Assembly: GCF_016811105.1 (NCBI RefSeq)
Contig: NZ_JAFBGM010000001.1
Location: 558,001 to 622,000, forward strand
DNA from: Aurantibacter crassamenti
GTDB taxonomy: Bacteria > Bacteroidota > Bacteroidia > Flavobacteriales > Flavobacteriaceae
Length of the DNA stretch: 64,000 bases
Direction: 5' to 3'
Both the position numbers and the translations under genes were made by a program. The notes below the pieces were generated by a model. The model ran no database searches. It saw only the letters and a program-made list of their open reading frames with translations, and had not been told where the DNA came from. Below are positions 54,752 through 63,844 of this stretch, piece after piece. Each line of letters begins with the position of its first letter. Within the stretch, counting starts at the first letter, position 1.

Positions 54752-55717
54752 ATGACACCTACGCTGCTTTCATCTCCTTTACAAGGCTTTACAGATTTTA
54801 GGTTTCGCAATGCATTCAATCATTACTTTGGTGGCATAGACACGTTCTATTCACCATATATAAGACTAAATGGAAAACTAAGAATTAAGCAATCGTATCA
54901 TAATGATTTAGCACTAGAAAACAACACTACTTTAGAAGTGATTCCGCAAATAATGACAAATGATGCTGATGAGTTTATTTATGTTGTTAAATATGTTCAA
55001 AGCTTAGGCTATAAAGAATTAAATTGGAATTTAGGTTGCCCTTATCCTATGGTTACTAAATCAGGTATGGGATCTGGCTTAATTTGCAATCCTAAAAAAA
55101 TTAATGAAATCTTACACAGAGCCCATAATGAAACGGACATTATAGTTTCTATGAAAATGAGAATGGGTTATGAAAATGCAGAAGAAATTTTGGATGCTTT
55201 TCCTATCTTAGATCAATATCCTCTTAAAAATATTGCTATTCACGCTCGTATTGGAAAACAACTTTATAAAGGTCCGGTTGATTTAGAAGCTTTTGAAAAG
55301 TGTATCAGCAGCACCAAACATAAGCTTTACTATAATGGAGATATCACTAGCATTTCCACTTTTAATGCCATTAAAGAACGTTTTCCTACTATTGATCACT
55401 TTATGATGGGTCGCGGTTTAATTGCCGATCCTTTTTTACCTAGTATGATAAAAAATAACACCACAATATATCCAGAAAATCGATGGTCTATTTTTTCTGA
55501 ATTTCATGACACCATTTATCAGCAATATGATGAATACCTATCTGGCCCAACGCCTATAAAAATGAAAATGTTAGGTTTTTGGGAATTCTTTTCACAATCA
55601 ACATCTAATCCACGAAAAACGTACAAAGCTATAAAGAAAGCGTCAAACCCAACAAAATACAGGCAAGCCGTTGCTCAAATATTAAATAATGAAATAAAAG
55701 TTAATAGCTCTTTATAA
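54752..55717 (+). CDS. dus: tRNA-dihydrouridine synthase
   Basis: A 321-residue flavoprotein that reduces uridine in the tRNA D-loop. 'SSPLQGFTDFRFRNAF' is the N-terminal FMN-binding motif. The catalytic Cys96 is in NWNLGCPYPMVTKSGMGSGL. 'SMKMRMGYENAEE', 'NIAIHAR' and 'YNGDI' follow in family order. The usual 'GRGLIADPFL' ends the barrel. Divergent from the HTCS gene and not part of the PUL. Confidence 0.94.
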   Translation: MTPTLLSSPLQGFTDFRFRNAFNHYFGGIDTFYSPYIRLNGKLRIKQSYHNDLALENNTTLEVIPQIMTNDADEFIYVVKYVQSLGYKELNWNLGCPYPMVTKSGMGSGLICNPKKINEILHRAHNETDIIVSMKMRMGYENAEEILDAFPILDQYPLKNIAIHARIGKQLYKGPVDLEAFEKCISSTKHKLYYNGDITSISTFNAIKERFPTIDHFMMGRGLIADPFLPSMIKNNTTIYPENRWSIFSEFHDTIYQQYDEYLSGPTPIKMKMLGFWEFFSQSTSNPRKTYKAIKKASNPTKYRQAVAQILNNEIKVNSSL

Positions 55718-55876
55718 GCGAACAACTAAAACTACATAACAACTTATAATTCAGACCAATTTATATTTTTTATCTTGCAGTCTCCCCTTCAATTTTAGCG
55801 TTAATGTTAAAATACTAAATAATAGAATATTAGTTATTAAACTGATTAATTTCACTCGTAGGCAGAACTTAAATAA

Positions 55877-57067
55877 ATGAGTAATCAACCCACACGGCAA
55901 GATTTGGAAAGTCAGATTTCTGAACTCAAAAGGCAAAATGAAATTCTCAGTTCGCGTGCCTCATTTCAAAATTTAGAAAGTGAAAAATACGCACACACCA
56001 TCTTCAATAACATGGGCGATGCGGTATTTGTAAAAAATCATAAAAGTGAGTTAGTTTTAGTTAATGATGCTTTTTGCGAAATGCTCAAACTACCACGGGC
56101 TGAAATAATAGGTAAAACGCTTGCAGAAAACGTTCCGCCTCATGAGAGGGAAACTTTTTTAAGAATTGACAATGAGGTACTTCTAAATGGAATCGAAAAT
56201 ATAAATGAAGAGTCGCTTACAATAGAAAACAATACTCGCTTAATTTCAACTCGCAAATCTCGGTTTATAGATTCAAATGGCGAAAAATTTCTTGTTGGCG
56301 TAATACGTGATATTTCAGAAAGAAAGAAAGCAGAAAAAGCATTAAAAGAAAGTGAAACACAATTAAGAGAATTAAACACTACTAAAGACAAAATGTTTTC
56401 AATTATAGCTCATGATTTAAGAAGTCCGTTTAGCAACATAACAGGCCTTTCAGAGCTAATCATAGACAACCTAAATAACAATGAGAATGCAGTATCTAAA
56501 GATTATATTGAATTAATAAATTCAATATCTAAAAATGCTCTCGCTCTTCTTGACAACTTATTAAACTGGGCAAGATCGCAAACCGGAGAACTTAATATAA
56601 TACCAGAAAAAGTTAGTTTATCAAAAGTTATTTATGAAATTATAGAACTTGAAAACTCATTTGCGAAAGCCAAAACAATTACCATAAGTTATTCTCCAGC
56701 AAATGATGATGAATTATTTATTGATAAAAATGTTTTAAGAATTATTATTCGAAATCTAATTTCGAATGCAATAAAATTTACAAACACAGAAGGTGAAATA
56801 ACTGTTTTAACTAGCGTAAAAAACCACCAGCTAGAAATTTCTGTTTCTGATAATGGAGTTGGTTTAAATGAAGAAACAATTAACAAACTTTTCGATATTT
56901 CAACCAATATTACATCGTTAGGTACTGCCAATGAAAAAGGTTCTGGCCTTGGCTTAGTACTTTGCAATGAATTCGTAAAAAAACTTAACGGCCATATAGT
57001 GGTTGATAGTGAAGTAGGTAAAGGGAGTAATTTTAATGTTACTTTACCCTTAAGTGATTCAAAATAA
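55877..57067 (+). CDS. PAS-domain sensor histidine kinase, cytosolic
   Basis: A 396-residue kinase with no membrane segment. A short coiled coil occupies residues 5-35, a PAS/PAC domain residues 38-150 ('MGDAVFVKNHKSELVLVNDAF', 'VIRDISERKKAEKAL'), then dimerisation/HisKA with H179 in MFSIIAHDLRSPFSN. The ATPase domain has 'NLISNAIKFTN' and 'DNGVGLNEETINKLF' and a G box 'GSGLGLVLCNEFV'. The PAS ligand and the response regulator are not encoded nearby. Confidence 0.93.
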   Translation: MSNQPTRQDLESQISELKRQNEILSSRASFQNLESEKYAHTIFNNMGDAVFVKNHKSELVLVNDAFCEMLKLPRAEIIGKTLAENVPPHERETFLRIDNEVLLNGIENINEESLTIENNTRLISTRKSRFIDSNGEKFLVGVIRDISERKKAEKALKESETQLRELNTTKDKMFSIIAHDLRSPFSNITGLSELIIDNLNNNENAVSKDYIELINSISKNALALLDNLLNWARSQTGELNIIPEKVSLSKVIYEIIELENSFAKAKTITISYSPANDDELFIDKNVLRIIIRNLISNAIKFTNTEGEITVLTSVKNHQLEISVSDNGVGLNEETINKLFDISTNITSLGTANEKGSGLGLVLCNEFVKKLNGHIVVDSEVGKGSNFNVTLPLSDSK

Positions 57068-57178
57068 AAACTGCATATAGCAGTAAAATTAGGTTATTGT
57101 TCTAATAATTGAAATGATATTGTTAGAATAAGCCAGACTTATCTCAACTCTAGTATATTGCAACACTAAACTAATATT

Positions 57179-57403
57179 ATGAAATTAAACTTATTGTCTT
57201 GTGATGCACAGAGGCCCGATAAAAGAGCAATTTCTAATTGTATTGTAGCTGTTTCATCCAATATGAACGAAGCATTATCAAATGAACTTACTGATATTCT
57301 ATTAGAAGGAGATGCCGTAGATATTACGGTAGACGATAAAAATTCTGGTTCAGCATTAAGAGCTTTACGAAAACTAAGTATTGACTACGAAATTATTGAA
57401 TAA
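57179..57403 (+). CDS. Small hypothetical protein (74 aa)
   Basis: A soluble acidic 74-residue protein beginning MKLNLLSCDAQRPDKRAIS, with no recognised domain. Its sequence looks like a folded alpha/beta domain ('VDITVDDKNSGSALRALRKLS' in the second half), which favours a true gene. It lies 111 bp downstream of the histidine kinase in the same orientation; a functional link is possible but not shown. Confidence 0.7.
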   Translation: MKLNLLSCDAQRPDKRAISNCIVAVSSNMNEALSNELTDILLEGDAVDITVDDKNSGSALRALRKLSIDYEIIE

Positions 57404-57471
57404 GCCAGAGATGTAGCAATATCTTTTACTACTTTAATGTAGAGATGACTTCATAAAAAAGTAACTATTCA

Positions 57472-58710
57472 TTAACGAAAATCTGCTATCATTTGCCCGT
57501 CTGCTTTTGATAAATAAACTTCTTTTTCCTGGCCGTTAACAGTAAGTTTATACTTTCCGAAGTAAGCCGGAATTGTCGCCATACCCTTTTCATCAGCAAC
57601 ACTCGTAGTTGTTGTCCACCATTCTTTAAAAATAAGTTTCTGGTATTCTTCAACAGCAGGTGTTGGACTCCAATCTTTTCGGTACATGGCAGAAGCAGGT
57701 ATCCAAGTTGCACCTTCCCAAAAACCCCATTGTAAAATTCCGGTAACATTTGGGTTAGCAAAACAAATGGTATAATAGTCAACTAAATTAGCTGCTTTTT
57801 GCAATTCTTGTTCAGGTGTTAATTTATCTATTTTGTTATCGACGTACATTGAACGTTGACCAGGCATATTAAATTCAGTAATTCGAACTGGTAAATTAAA
57901 TTTAGAAAGGGAATCTAAACTGCTTTTCAGCACCAAAGGGTCAAAGGTTTCTGAATGTAAATGACCTTGTACACCAATACCAGCAATTGGAACGCCTTGT
58001 TCAAGAAACGTACGAATTTGAGCCATATATTCAGCCAACTTATTTCCTGTAAGTATGTCATAATCATTTAACCATAGTTTAGCCTCTGGATCTGCTTCAT
58101 GTACCCATTTAGTCATTTTTAGTGTAATATCTTGGCCTAACCGCTCTTCGTAATAATTGCCATGAATCATTTCATTGTTAAGATCATATTCAACAAACCT
58201 TCCCTTATAGCGAGCGGCTAAAGTAAGTGCTCTATTTTTTAGTGTTTCCTCTAAAGTAGTATCATCAAGAGCTTTCAACCAAGGCTGCACGAACTTATGG
58301 ATACCCCAAAATATATTATGCGCTCTTAATGGTATATTATTTTGGTCCGTCCATTCTAAAATACCGTCAACCGTTTCATAGTTTACTTTTCCTTGCTCAC
58401 GTTCCATGTTTGACCATTTAACGGCGTTCTCTGTAACTGCACTATTAAAATTCTCTAGAAATTTTTCTTTATAAGCCGCCTTATCCTTTTTAGACCAAGA
58501 TTTATTAGCCAAGCTATTACTTATGGCTGCGCCAAACCAAAATTCGTGGCTTAACTGTTCTATTTCTATTTTATCTCCGGGTTTTGCATTTATGATAATA
58601 GTTCCTTTTCTATATTCATCAATATCTTTTTGTATATCGGTATACTGGGCTATACATAATAAAGGCAAGAAACTAAAGATGAGAAAAACTGCTGCGGCTT
58701 TTGAAAACAT
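57472..58710 (-). CDS. GH10 family glycoside hydrolase (endo-1,4-beta-xylanase-like)
   Basis: A 412-residue secreted enzyme with a signal peptide (FLIFSFLPLLCIAQ). The TIM barrel contains 'NNIPLRAHNIFWG', the acid/base Glu180 in DLNNEMIHG and the nucleophile Glu279 in VRITEFNMPGQ, both characteristic of GH10. The C-terminal end after residue 370 is a short beta domain ('TIPAYFGKYKLTVNGQE'). Typical substrates are xylans. It is divergently oriented to the dual esterase gene and could work with it on an acetylated or feruloylated xylan; a relation to the fucose PUL is unproven. Confidence 0.88.
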   Translation of the reverse strand: MFSKAAAVFLIFSFLPLLCIAQYTDIQKDIDEYRKGTIIINAKPGDKIEIEQLSHEFWFGAAISNSLANKSWSKKDKAAYKEKFLENFNSAVTENAVKWSNMEREQGKVNYETVDGILEWTDQNNIPLRAHNIFWGIHKFVQPWLKALDDTTLEETLKNRALTLAARYKGRFVEYDLNNEMIHGNYYEERLGQDITLKMTKWVHEADPEAKLWLNDYDILTGNKLAEYMAQIRTFLEQGVPIAGIGVQGHLHSETFDPLVLKSSLDSLSKFNLPVRITEFNMPGQRSMYVDNKIDKLTPEQELQKAANLVDYYTICFANPNVTGILQWGFWEGATWIPASAMYRKDWSPTPAVEEYQKLIFKEWWTTTTSVADEKGMATIPAYFGKYKLTVNGQEKEVYLSKADGQMIADFR

Positions 58711-58982
58711 AATGTTTTGTGTATGTTTAATACTTAATTTGTAATTATCTGTAATTGTCTTTTGATACGATAAACGCTACTAATAAGTTATAAAAAGTAA
58801 GATTGGCTAATCGTAATTGTACCAGTTCTAAAATAGTTATTTTTTTACGTTAAAAAAAAGAGCTCAACTATTAGTAACATAACAAAGAGTAGTATTTAGA
58901 TTTCAATGAGAATTACAAAGACAAGTGATTTTTTGAATAGTACTAATAAATATAACCTTGACTCTAAAAATTAAGTTTTTAA

Positions 58983-60569
58983 ATGATTAAAATGAAATCA
59001 GTAATTATATCAATTTGCATCCTTCTTATTATAAGTTCTTGTGCAGAATCAAACCCCAAATGGGATACTACCGACGATGAAAATTGGCCAAATGCTTGTA
59101 AAGAAGTGCTAATTACATCTTCATTAGACAATGAAAAACAGCCTTCTATGTTCTATACGTCAAAGGGTGAAAATCGCCCATTGATTGTAAGCTTGCATAC
59201 CTGGAGTGGTAATTACAAGCAGAAAGACGAACTGGTGAACACTGCCATTCAGAAAGATTACAATTACATTCATCCTAATTTTAGAGGTCCCAACAACTCA
59301 TTTAAAGCTTGCGGCAGTTCATATGTAGTTCAAGACATTGAAGATGCTATAGGGTACGCACTAGAGAAGGGTAATGTAGATATAAATAACATTCATATAA
59401 TAGGTGCAAGTGGAGGTGGTCATGCCACTTTATTAACTTACATGAAAACCAAATATCCCATAAAGACTTTTTCTGCTTGGGTCCCAATATCAGATTTAAA
59501 AAAATGGTACTACGAATCTGAAGGTAGAGATACCAAATACGCCTTAGATATTGCCCAAGCAACTTCAAAAAATGTAGGCTTTAACAAAGAAAACTATTCA
59601 TTAAACGAAGAAGAGGCTATAAAACGCTCACCCTTTTATATGCAAACACCTGTTGACAATCGAAAAAACAGTAAACTTTATATTTATGCAGGTATACACG
59701 ATGGGTACACAGGGTCAGTGCCCATTACGCAATCATTAAATTTTTATAATAAAGTAATTGCCGATTTTGATAAAGATGAGAAAAACGCAATCATTCCTCA
59801 AGAGGATATTATTGAAATGGTGGCTTCTAGAAATTTCATAAAACGTACAGAAGATACCATTGCTAATAGACAAATTCACTATCAAAAAACATACAAAGAT
59901 TTAGTAAAAATTACCATTTTTGAAGGCACACATGAGTGTCTAACAAGTGTAGCATTAAATCAAGTAGAAGCAGAAAACATTTTAACTATTGGAGATTCTA
60001 ATGGAGCGAAAGAATATGGCTGGGTGAACCAATTAAAAGCAGCACATTTTGAGAATTTTATCTACAACACTAGTATATCTGGAAACACTATAGGATTCAA
60101 CAACAATGGTCAAGAAAAACTTAATACCTTATTTAATATTTATAGATATTTGAATGAGGCTGACAAAAACTTAGGTGCTTTAGATAAGATTCTGATTATG
60201 CTGGGCACTAATGACTGCAAAGCAGTGTTTGAGAAACGAAAGAAGGAAATCCCGCGCAATATGGCTAAACTATTGAAGGGAATAAAAACACACGCAGTGT
60301 ATCTTAAATACAAACCCCAAATTTTTGTTATTTCACCACCACCGTGTGGAGAAGATGACATTATGCTTGAGAAATATTATGGATCATCAGAAAGGGTAAA
60401 ATGGCTCACTACTAAACTTGAGAAAGTGACAAGGTCAAAAGGTCTTACTTATATTGATATTTACACGCCATTAGCTCCCCAATGGTCTAAATTAGCAATC
60501 GATGGTATTCACCCCGAAGAAGAAGGACAATTAATGATGTCGAAGATTATTGATGAGCATTTGAAATGA
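58983..60569 (+). CDS. Lipoprotein with two esterase domains (alpha/beta hydrolase plus SGNH)
   Basis: A 528-residue lipoprotein (lipobox LIISSC, Cys20) combining two serine hydrolase folds. Residues about 60-325 form a prolyl-oligopeptidase-like alpha/beta hydrolase with nucleophile Ser143 (IIGASGGGHA), Asp240 (AGIHDG) and His317 (FEGTHE). Residues about 330-528 form an SGNH/GDSL hydrolase with Ser339 in IGDSN, GTND at 408-411 and the Asp507/His510 pair in DGIHP. The two triads are complete, so both domains are probably active. Likely deacetylates or removes other esters from plant or algal glycan. Upstream divergent neighbour is GH10. Confidence 0.9.
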   Translation: MIKMKSVIISICILLIISSCAESNPKWDTTDDENWPNACKEVLITSSLDNEKQPSMFYTSKGENRPLIVSLHTWSGNYKQKDELVNTAIQKDYNYIHPNFRGPNNSFKACGSSYVVQDIEDAIGYALEKGNVDINNIHIIGASGGGHATLLTYMKTKYPIKTFSAWVPISDLKKWYYESEGRDTKYALDIAQATSKNVGFNKENYSLNEEEAIKRSPFYMQTPVDNRKNSKLYIYAGIHDGYTGSVPITQSLNFYNKVIADFDKDEKNAIIPQEDIIEMVASRNFIKRTEDTIANRQIHYQKTYKDLVKITIFEGTHECLTSVALNQVEAENILTIGDSNGAKEYGWVNQLKAAHFENFIYNTSISGNTIGFNNNGQEKLNTLFNIYRYLNEADKNLGALDKILIMLGTNDCKAVFEKRKKEIPRNMAKLLKGIKTHAVYLKYKPQIFVISPPPCGEDDIMLEKYYGSSERVKWLTTKLEKVTRSKGLTYIDIYTPLAPQWSKLAIDGIHPEEEGQLMMSKIIDEHLK

Positions 60570-60693
60570 AGAACCTGCCAAAAACTATAAGCTACCGGTA
60601 AAGTCTATGGTAGCATAGCGGTTAAAATGGTGATTTCAAGTATAATTACCGTAAATGGGCTTACATTAAGTTTTTTCTTAATTACTTTACAGC

Positions 60694-62052
60694 ATGAATA
60701 ATTTCGAAGATTTCAAAATCAAGAAGCAATTAAAAAATGCTATTGTTGATTTAGGGTTTGAAAAGCCTACACCCATTCAGCAAGTATCTTATTCCACTAT
60801 TCTTGGTGGGGCTGATTTTGTGGGTATTGCACAAACGGGTACCGGAAAAACAATTGCGTACTTGCTACCTATCATTCAAGATTTAAAATTTTCAGACCAA
60901 AAGCATCCACGCGTCTTAATACTAGCACCAACCAGAGAGTTAGTAATTCAAATTGTAGAACAAATAGAACTATTAACACCCTATTTAAGTGTACGGGTTC
61001 TCGGCGTTTATGGTGGATCCAATAACATAGACCGTCAAAAAAGAGCTGTTGCAGAAGGGCAAGATATAATTGTAGGTACCCCTCGCAGGTTATACGACTT
61101 GGTGCTTGCGAATGTATTGCGACTAAAGTCAATTAAAAAGTTAGTGATTGATGAAGTAGACGTTATGCTTGATTTTGGTTATAAAACTCAGTTAAGAAAC
61201 ATCTTCGAATACATTCCGGTTAAACGTCAAAACATCCTTTTTTCTGCTACAATGACCACCTATGTAGACGAATTAATGGATGATTTTTTGGTTAATCCTG
61301 TTAAGAAAACTATCTCTATTAGCGGAACACCTTTAGAAAGTATTAGTCAAGAAGTTTATGCTGTACCCAATTTTTATACTAAAACTAATTTATTAAACCA
61401 TTTATTAGAAGATAAAGAAACCCATAACAAAGTATTAATTTTTGTAGCCAGTAAAATACATGCCGATAGGTTATTTGAATTATTGAATTTCGAATCAGAA
61501 ATTTCTGTTATACACTCAAGTAAAGAACAAAATCACCGGACTAAATCGATAGATAAGTTTGAAAACGGTAAGAGTAGAATTCTAATTGCAACGGATGTAA
61601 TTGCCCGTGGAATTGATATTGAAAAAATTAGTACTGTAATAAGTTTTGATACTCCGTTTTATCCTGAAAACTACATTCATCGGATTGGCAGAACCGGTAG
61701 AGCTGGACACCAAGGAAGTTCGATACTCTTTTATACAGAAAAAGAGATCCCTTTGAAGGATGCGATTGAAGGCTTAATGAAATATACCATTCCGCAGAAA
61801 GAACTTCCTGAAGTAGTGGAAATTAGTACTGAACTCACTCCCGAAGAGGTAGTTAAAACTATTAACCCTGATGAAGAAGATGATAAAAATTCAGCTGATG
61901 CTCGAGGGGATTCATTTCACAAAAAATCTGCTAAGAATAGTAAAGTAAGAACAGAAGTAAAAAGCTATGAGCGAAAAATAAAAAGGAAATATAAGAAACC
62001 ACAAAAACGAGGCGACAAAATTCAAAATAAAAAAAGAAAGAATAAAAGGTAG
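60694..62052 (+). CDS. DEAD-box ATP-dependent RNA helicase with DEVD motif II
   Basis: A 452-residue RNA helicase. Q motif and Walker A AQTGTGKT (residues 47-54), motif Ia PTREL, Ib 'GTPRRL', motif II as DEVD (152-155) instead of DEAD, motif III 'FSATMT', motif V 'VIARGIDIE' and motif VI HRIGRTGRAG. After the core a roughly 70-residue Lys/Arg-rich tail probably binds RNA. It may act in ribosome assembly or cold response, as many DEAD-box proteins of this size do; the target RNA is unknown. Confidence 0.94.
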   Translation: MNNFEDFKIKKQLKNAIVDLGFEKPTPIQQVSYSTILGGADFVGIAQTGTGKTIAYLLPIIQDLKFSDQKHPRVLILAPTRELVIQIVEQIELLTPYLSVRVLGVYGGSNNIDRQKRAVAEGQDIIVGTPRRLYDLVLANVLRLKSIKKLVIDEVDVMLDFGYKTQLRNIFEYIPVKRQNILFSATMTTYVDELMDDFLVNPVKKTISISGTPLESISQEVYAVPNFYTKTNLLNHLLEDKETHNKVLIFVASKIHADRLFELLNFESEISVIHSSKEQNHRTKSIDKFENGKSRILIATDVIARGIDIEKISTVISFDTPFYPENYIHRIGRTGRAGHQGSSILFYTEKEIPLKDAIEGLMKYTIPQKELPEVVEISTELTPEEVVKTINPDEEDDKNSADARGDSFHKKSAKNSKVRTEVKSYERKIKRKYKKPQKRGDKIQNKKRKNKR

Positions 62053-62112
62053 TGCTATTCAAACCCTAACAATAAGTCTTTGTGTTTTTTACTAATTCTA
62101 ATATGCCAATCT

Positions 62113-62742
62113 CTAGTAAAAAAATTCTGAATTTATAGTTAGAAATTCCTTCTTTCCAAGAGGGGTTAGATAAGGAAACAACATACTTAAGAGTAGATTT
62201 ACCTGAATATTTAAATCTTTTCTGTTTATTTTTTTCGTGTATAATCCAGTAGCATACAACCACGTATTACCATAATTTACCATGCGTTCAGCAAGAAACT
62301 TATGATCCCATTCGTAATCTGGTTTGTGCATTAAGCCTTTTTCTATCATTTTTTTAAACAGCAACAAACAGCCTTCTTTTCGATTTTTATAAACACCTTG
62401 AAAATGTTCATTTACCTTTTCACTCACGTTTAAAAGATTATATAAATCAGTCCAAAAAAACGTATAAGCTACCATTCGTTTCATACTACTCTCAATATCA
62501 TTTCTAATTTGAGAAATTGATACCTCTACAGCTGGCAGGTCTCTAACTCTAGCATCAAATTCAGAAACCATTTCAAAATACAAAGCCTCAAAAATATCCT
62601 CCCGTTTTTTGTAATGGTAATTTAAGTTTCCGGAACTCATATTTAGTTTTAAGGCTATCATTCTGATGGTTACATTATGATACCCTTTGTCATTAAATAA
62701 GGTCTTGGCAGCATTTAAAATCACTTTCTTTTTATCATTCAT
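62113..62742 (-). CDS. TetR family transcriptional regulator
   Basis: A 209-residue regulator with N-terminal HTH 'KKVILNAAKTLFNDKGYHNVTIRMIALKLNMSSGNLNYHYKKREDIF' (residues 4-50), followed by an alpha-helical ligand domain of TetR type. It is divergent from the alpha/beta hydrolase gene at 62797, with two putative operator copies in between, so it likely represses both that gene and itself. Ligand unknown. Confidence 0.92.
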   Translation of the reverse strand: MNDKKKVILNAAKTLFNDKGYHNVTIRMIALKLNMSSGNLNYHYKKREDIFEALYFEMVSEFDARVRDLPAVEVSISQIRNDIESSMKRMVAYTFFWTDLYNLLNVSEKVNEHFQGVYKNRKEGCLLLFKKMIEKGLMHKPDYEWDHKFLAERMVNYGNTWLYATGLYTKKINRKDLNIQVNLLLSMLFPYLTPLGKKEFLTINSEFFY

Positions 62743-62790
62743 TAGTAAACTTGTCCTAATTAAATATTATTAGTAAATTTGTCCTAAATA
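62743..62790. promoter_or_regulatory. Duplicated putative TetR operator
   Basis: Two similar 20-bp sites, TAGTAAACTTGTCCTAATTA (62743-62762) and TAGTAAATTTGTCCTAAATA (62771-62790), spaced 28 bp apart. Each has imperfect dyad symmetry (TTAG...CTAA ends). The first begins immediately upstream of the TetR start codon, and the second contains the -7 box of the divergent hydrolase gene. Confidence 0.65.
62774..62781 (+). promoter_or_regulatory. -7 box of the alpha/beta hydrolase gene
   Basis: TAAATTTG, exact match to TAnnTTTG, inside the second operator copy. It lies 15 bp before the GTG start, so the leader would be only about 10 nt. Confidence 0.6.
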
Positions 62791-62796
62791 TACAAA

Positions 62797-63654
62797 GTGA
62801 AATCATTATACAAGTCAGAAATCGGGAAAAAGGAAATTCTAAATCTTTATGATCAAAAATTAAAAGATTTACAAATAGACTTTAGGTATAGAATAGTTGA
62901 AACCAAATTCGGAAAAACCAATATTATAGTCATAGGTGAAGCCACAAAACCACCACTACTTTTAATTCATGGATCTAATGGCTGTGCCCCTATTTCATTA
63001 GTAACATATCCAAACCTATATAAAGACTTTCAAATATTTGCTGTTGATGTTCTTGCACAACCTAATAAAAGTGCAGAAAACAGGTTGAGCATGACTGACA
63101 ATAGTTATGGCGAATGGATCAATAACCTTATAACAAAATTAGACCTGCAAAATGTGACATTGGCCGGTTTCTCATTTGGAGGATTAATTATACTTAAAAC
63201 ACTGATTCAAAATGAAGCTAACATTAAAGAAGTCTTTTTAGCCGCTCCTGCTTTTATTATAAATGGGAATCCGCTTGTATTACTATTGAAAGTTTTCATA
63301 CCAATGAAATTATTTATGAAAACAAGAAAAGCGAAGTATATTGAAAAATTCTTAAAAACGCTTTTCACTGAACCAGATGAATTTGCACTACAATACTTGT
63401 CTAAAGTAATTCAGTATTTTGAAATGGATTTTACGCCGGTTCCTATAATTAAAAAAGAAGATGCACAATTAATTACAACCCCTATCACCTTATTTGCTGC
63501 AAAAAATGATATTATGTTTCCTGGCATGAAAATGATTAAACGTGCACATAAAATTTTTCCTTCCCTGAAAAAAGTATTTTTATTAGAAAACTCTAAACAC
63601 GTTCAAAACAAGACTGACAATATTCAAATTGAAAAGGTAATTCTGAATTCATAA
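62797..63654 (+). CDS. Alpha/beta hydrolase
   Basis: A 285-residue soluble hydrolase. Nucleophile Ser126 in TLAGFSFGGL (GxSxG), oxyanion region 'LLLIHGSNGCAP', a probable acid Asp in 'FAAKNDIMFPG' and His in 'LENSKHVQNK'. The start is GTG; no nearby ATG gives a full N terminus. Divergent from and probably controlled by the TetR gene. The substrate is unknown; the pairing suggests a detoxifying or fatty-ester role. Confidence 0.85.
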   Translation: MKSLYKSEIGKKEILNLYDQKLKDLQIDFRYRIVETKFGKTNIIVIGEATKPPLLLIHGSNGCAPISLVTYPNLYKDFQIFAVDVLAQPNKSAENRLSMTDNSYGEWINNLITKLDLQNVTLAGFSFGGLIILKTLIQNEANIKEVFLAAPAFIINGNPLVLLLKVFIPMKLFMKTRKAKYIEKFLKTLFTEPDEFALQYLSKVIQYFEMDFTPVPIIKKEDAQLITTPITLFAAKNDIMFPGMKMIKRAHKIFPSLKKVFLLENSKHVQNKTDNIQIEKVILNS

Positions 63655-63844
63655 TCCGCTGATTAACAACGAATAAAATACTTTTATTAATAGTATTTTT
63701 AATTTATTTACATACATTTATATAGTCTCTTATCGTAATCATTATAGAGTTGGAATTTTATAAAACAAATTGTATTTGATGGAAATTAATCATCAGTAAA
63801 CTTCCAAATTTCCTTGGAAAACTTGGAGAAGCAAATAAATTATC

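Noticed and set aside
60585-60640. Weak CTACC/GGTAG inverted repeat after the dual esterase gene
   Set aside because: The arms are only 5 bp with a long loop and there is no T-run, so a terminator call is not supported.
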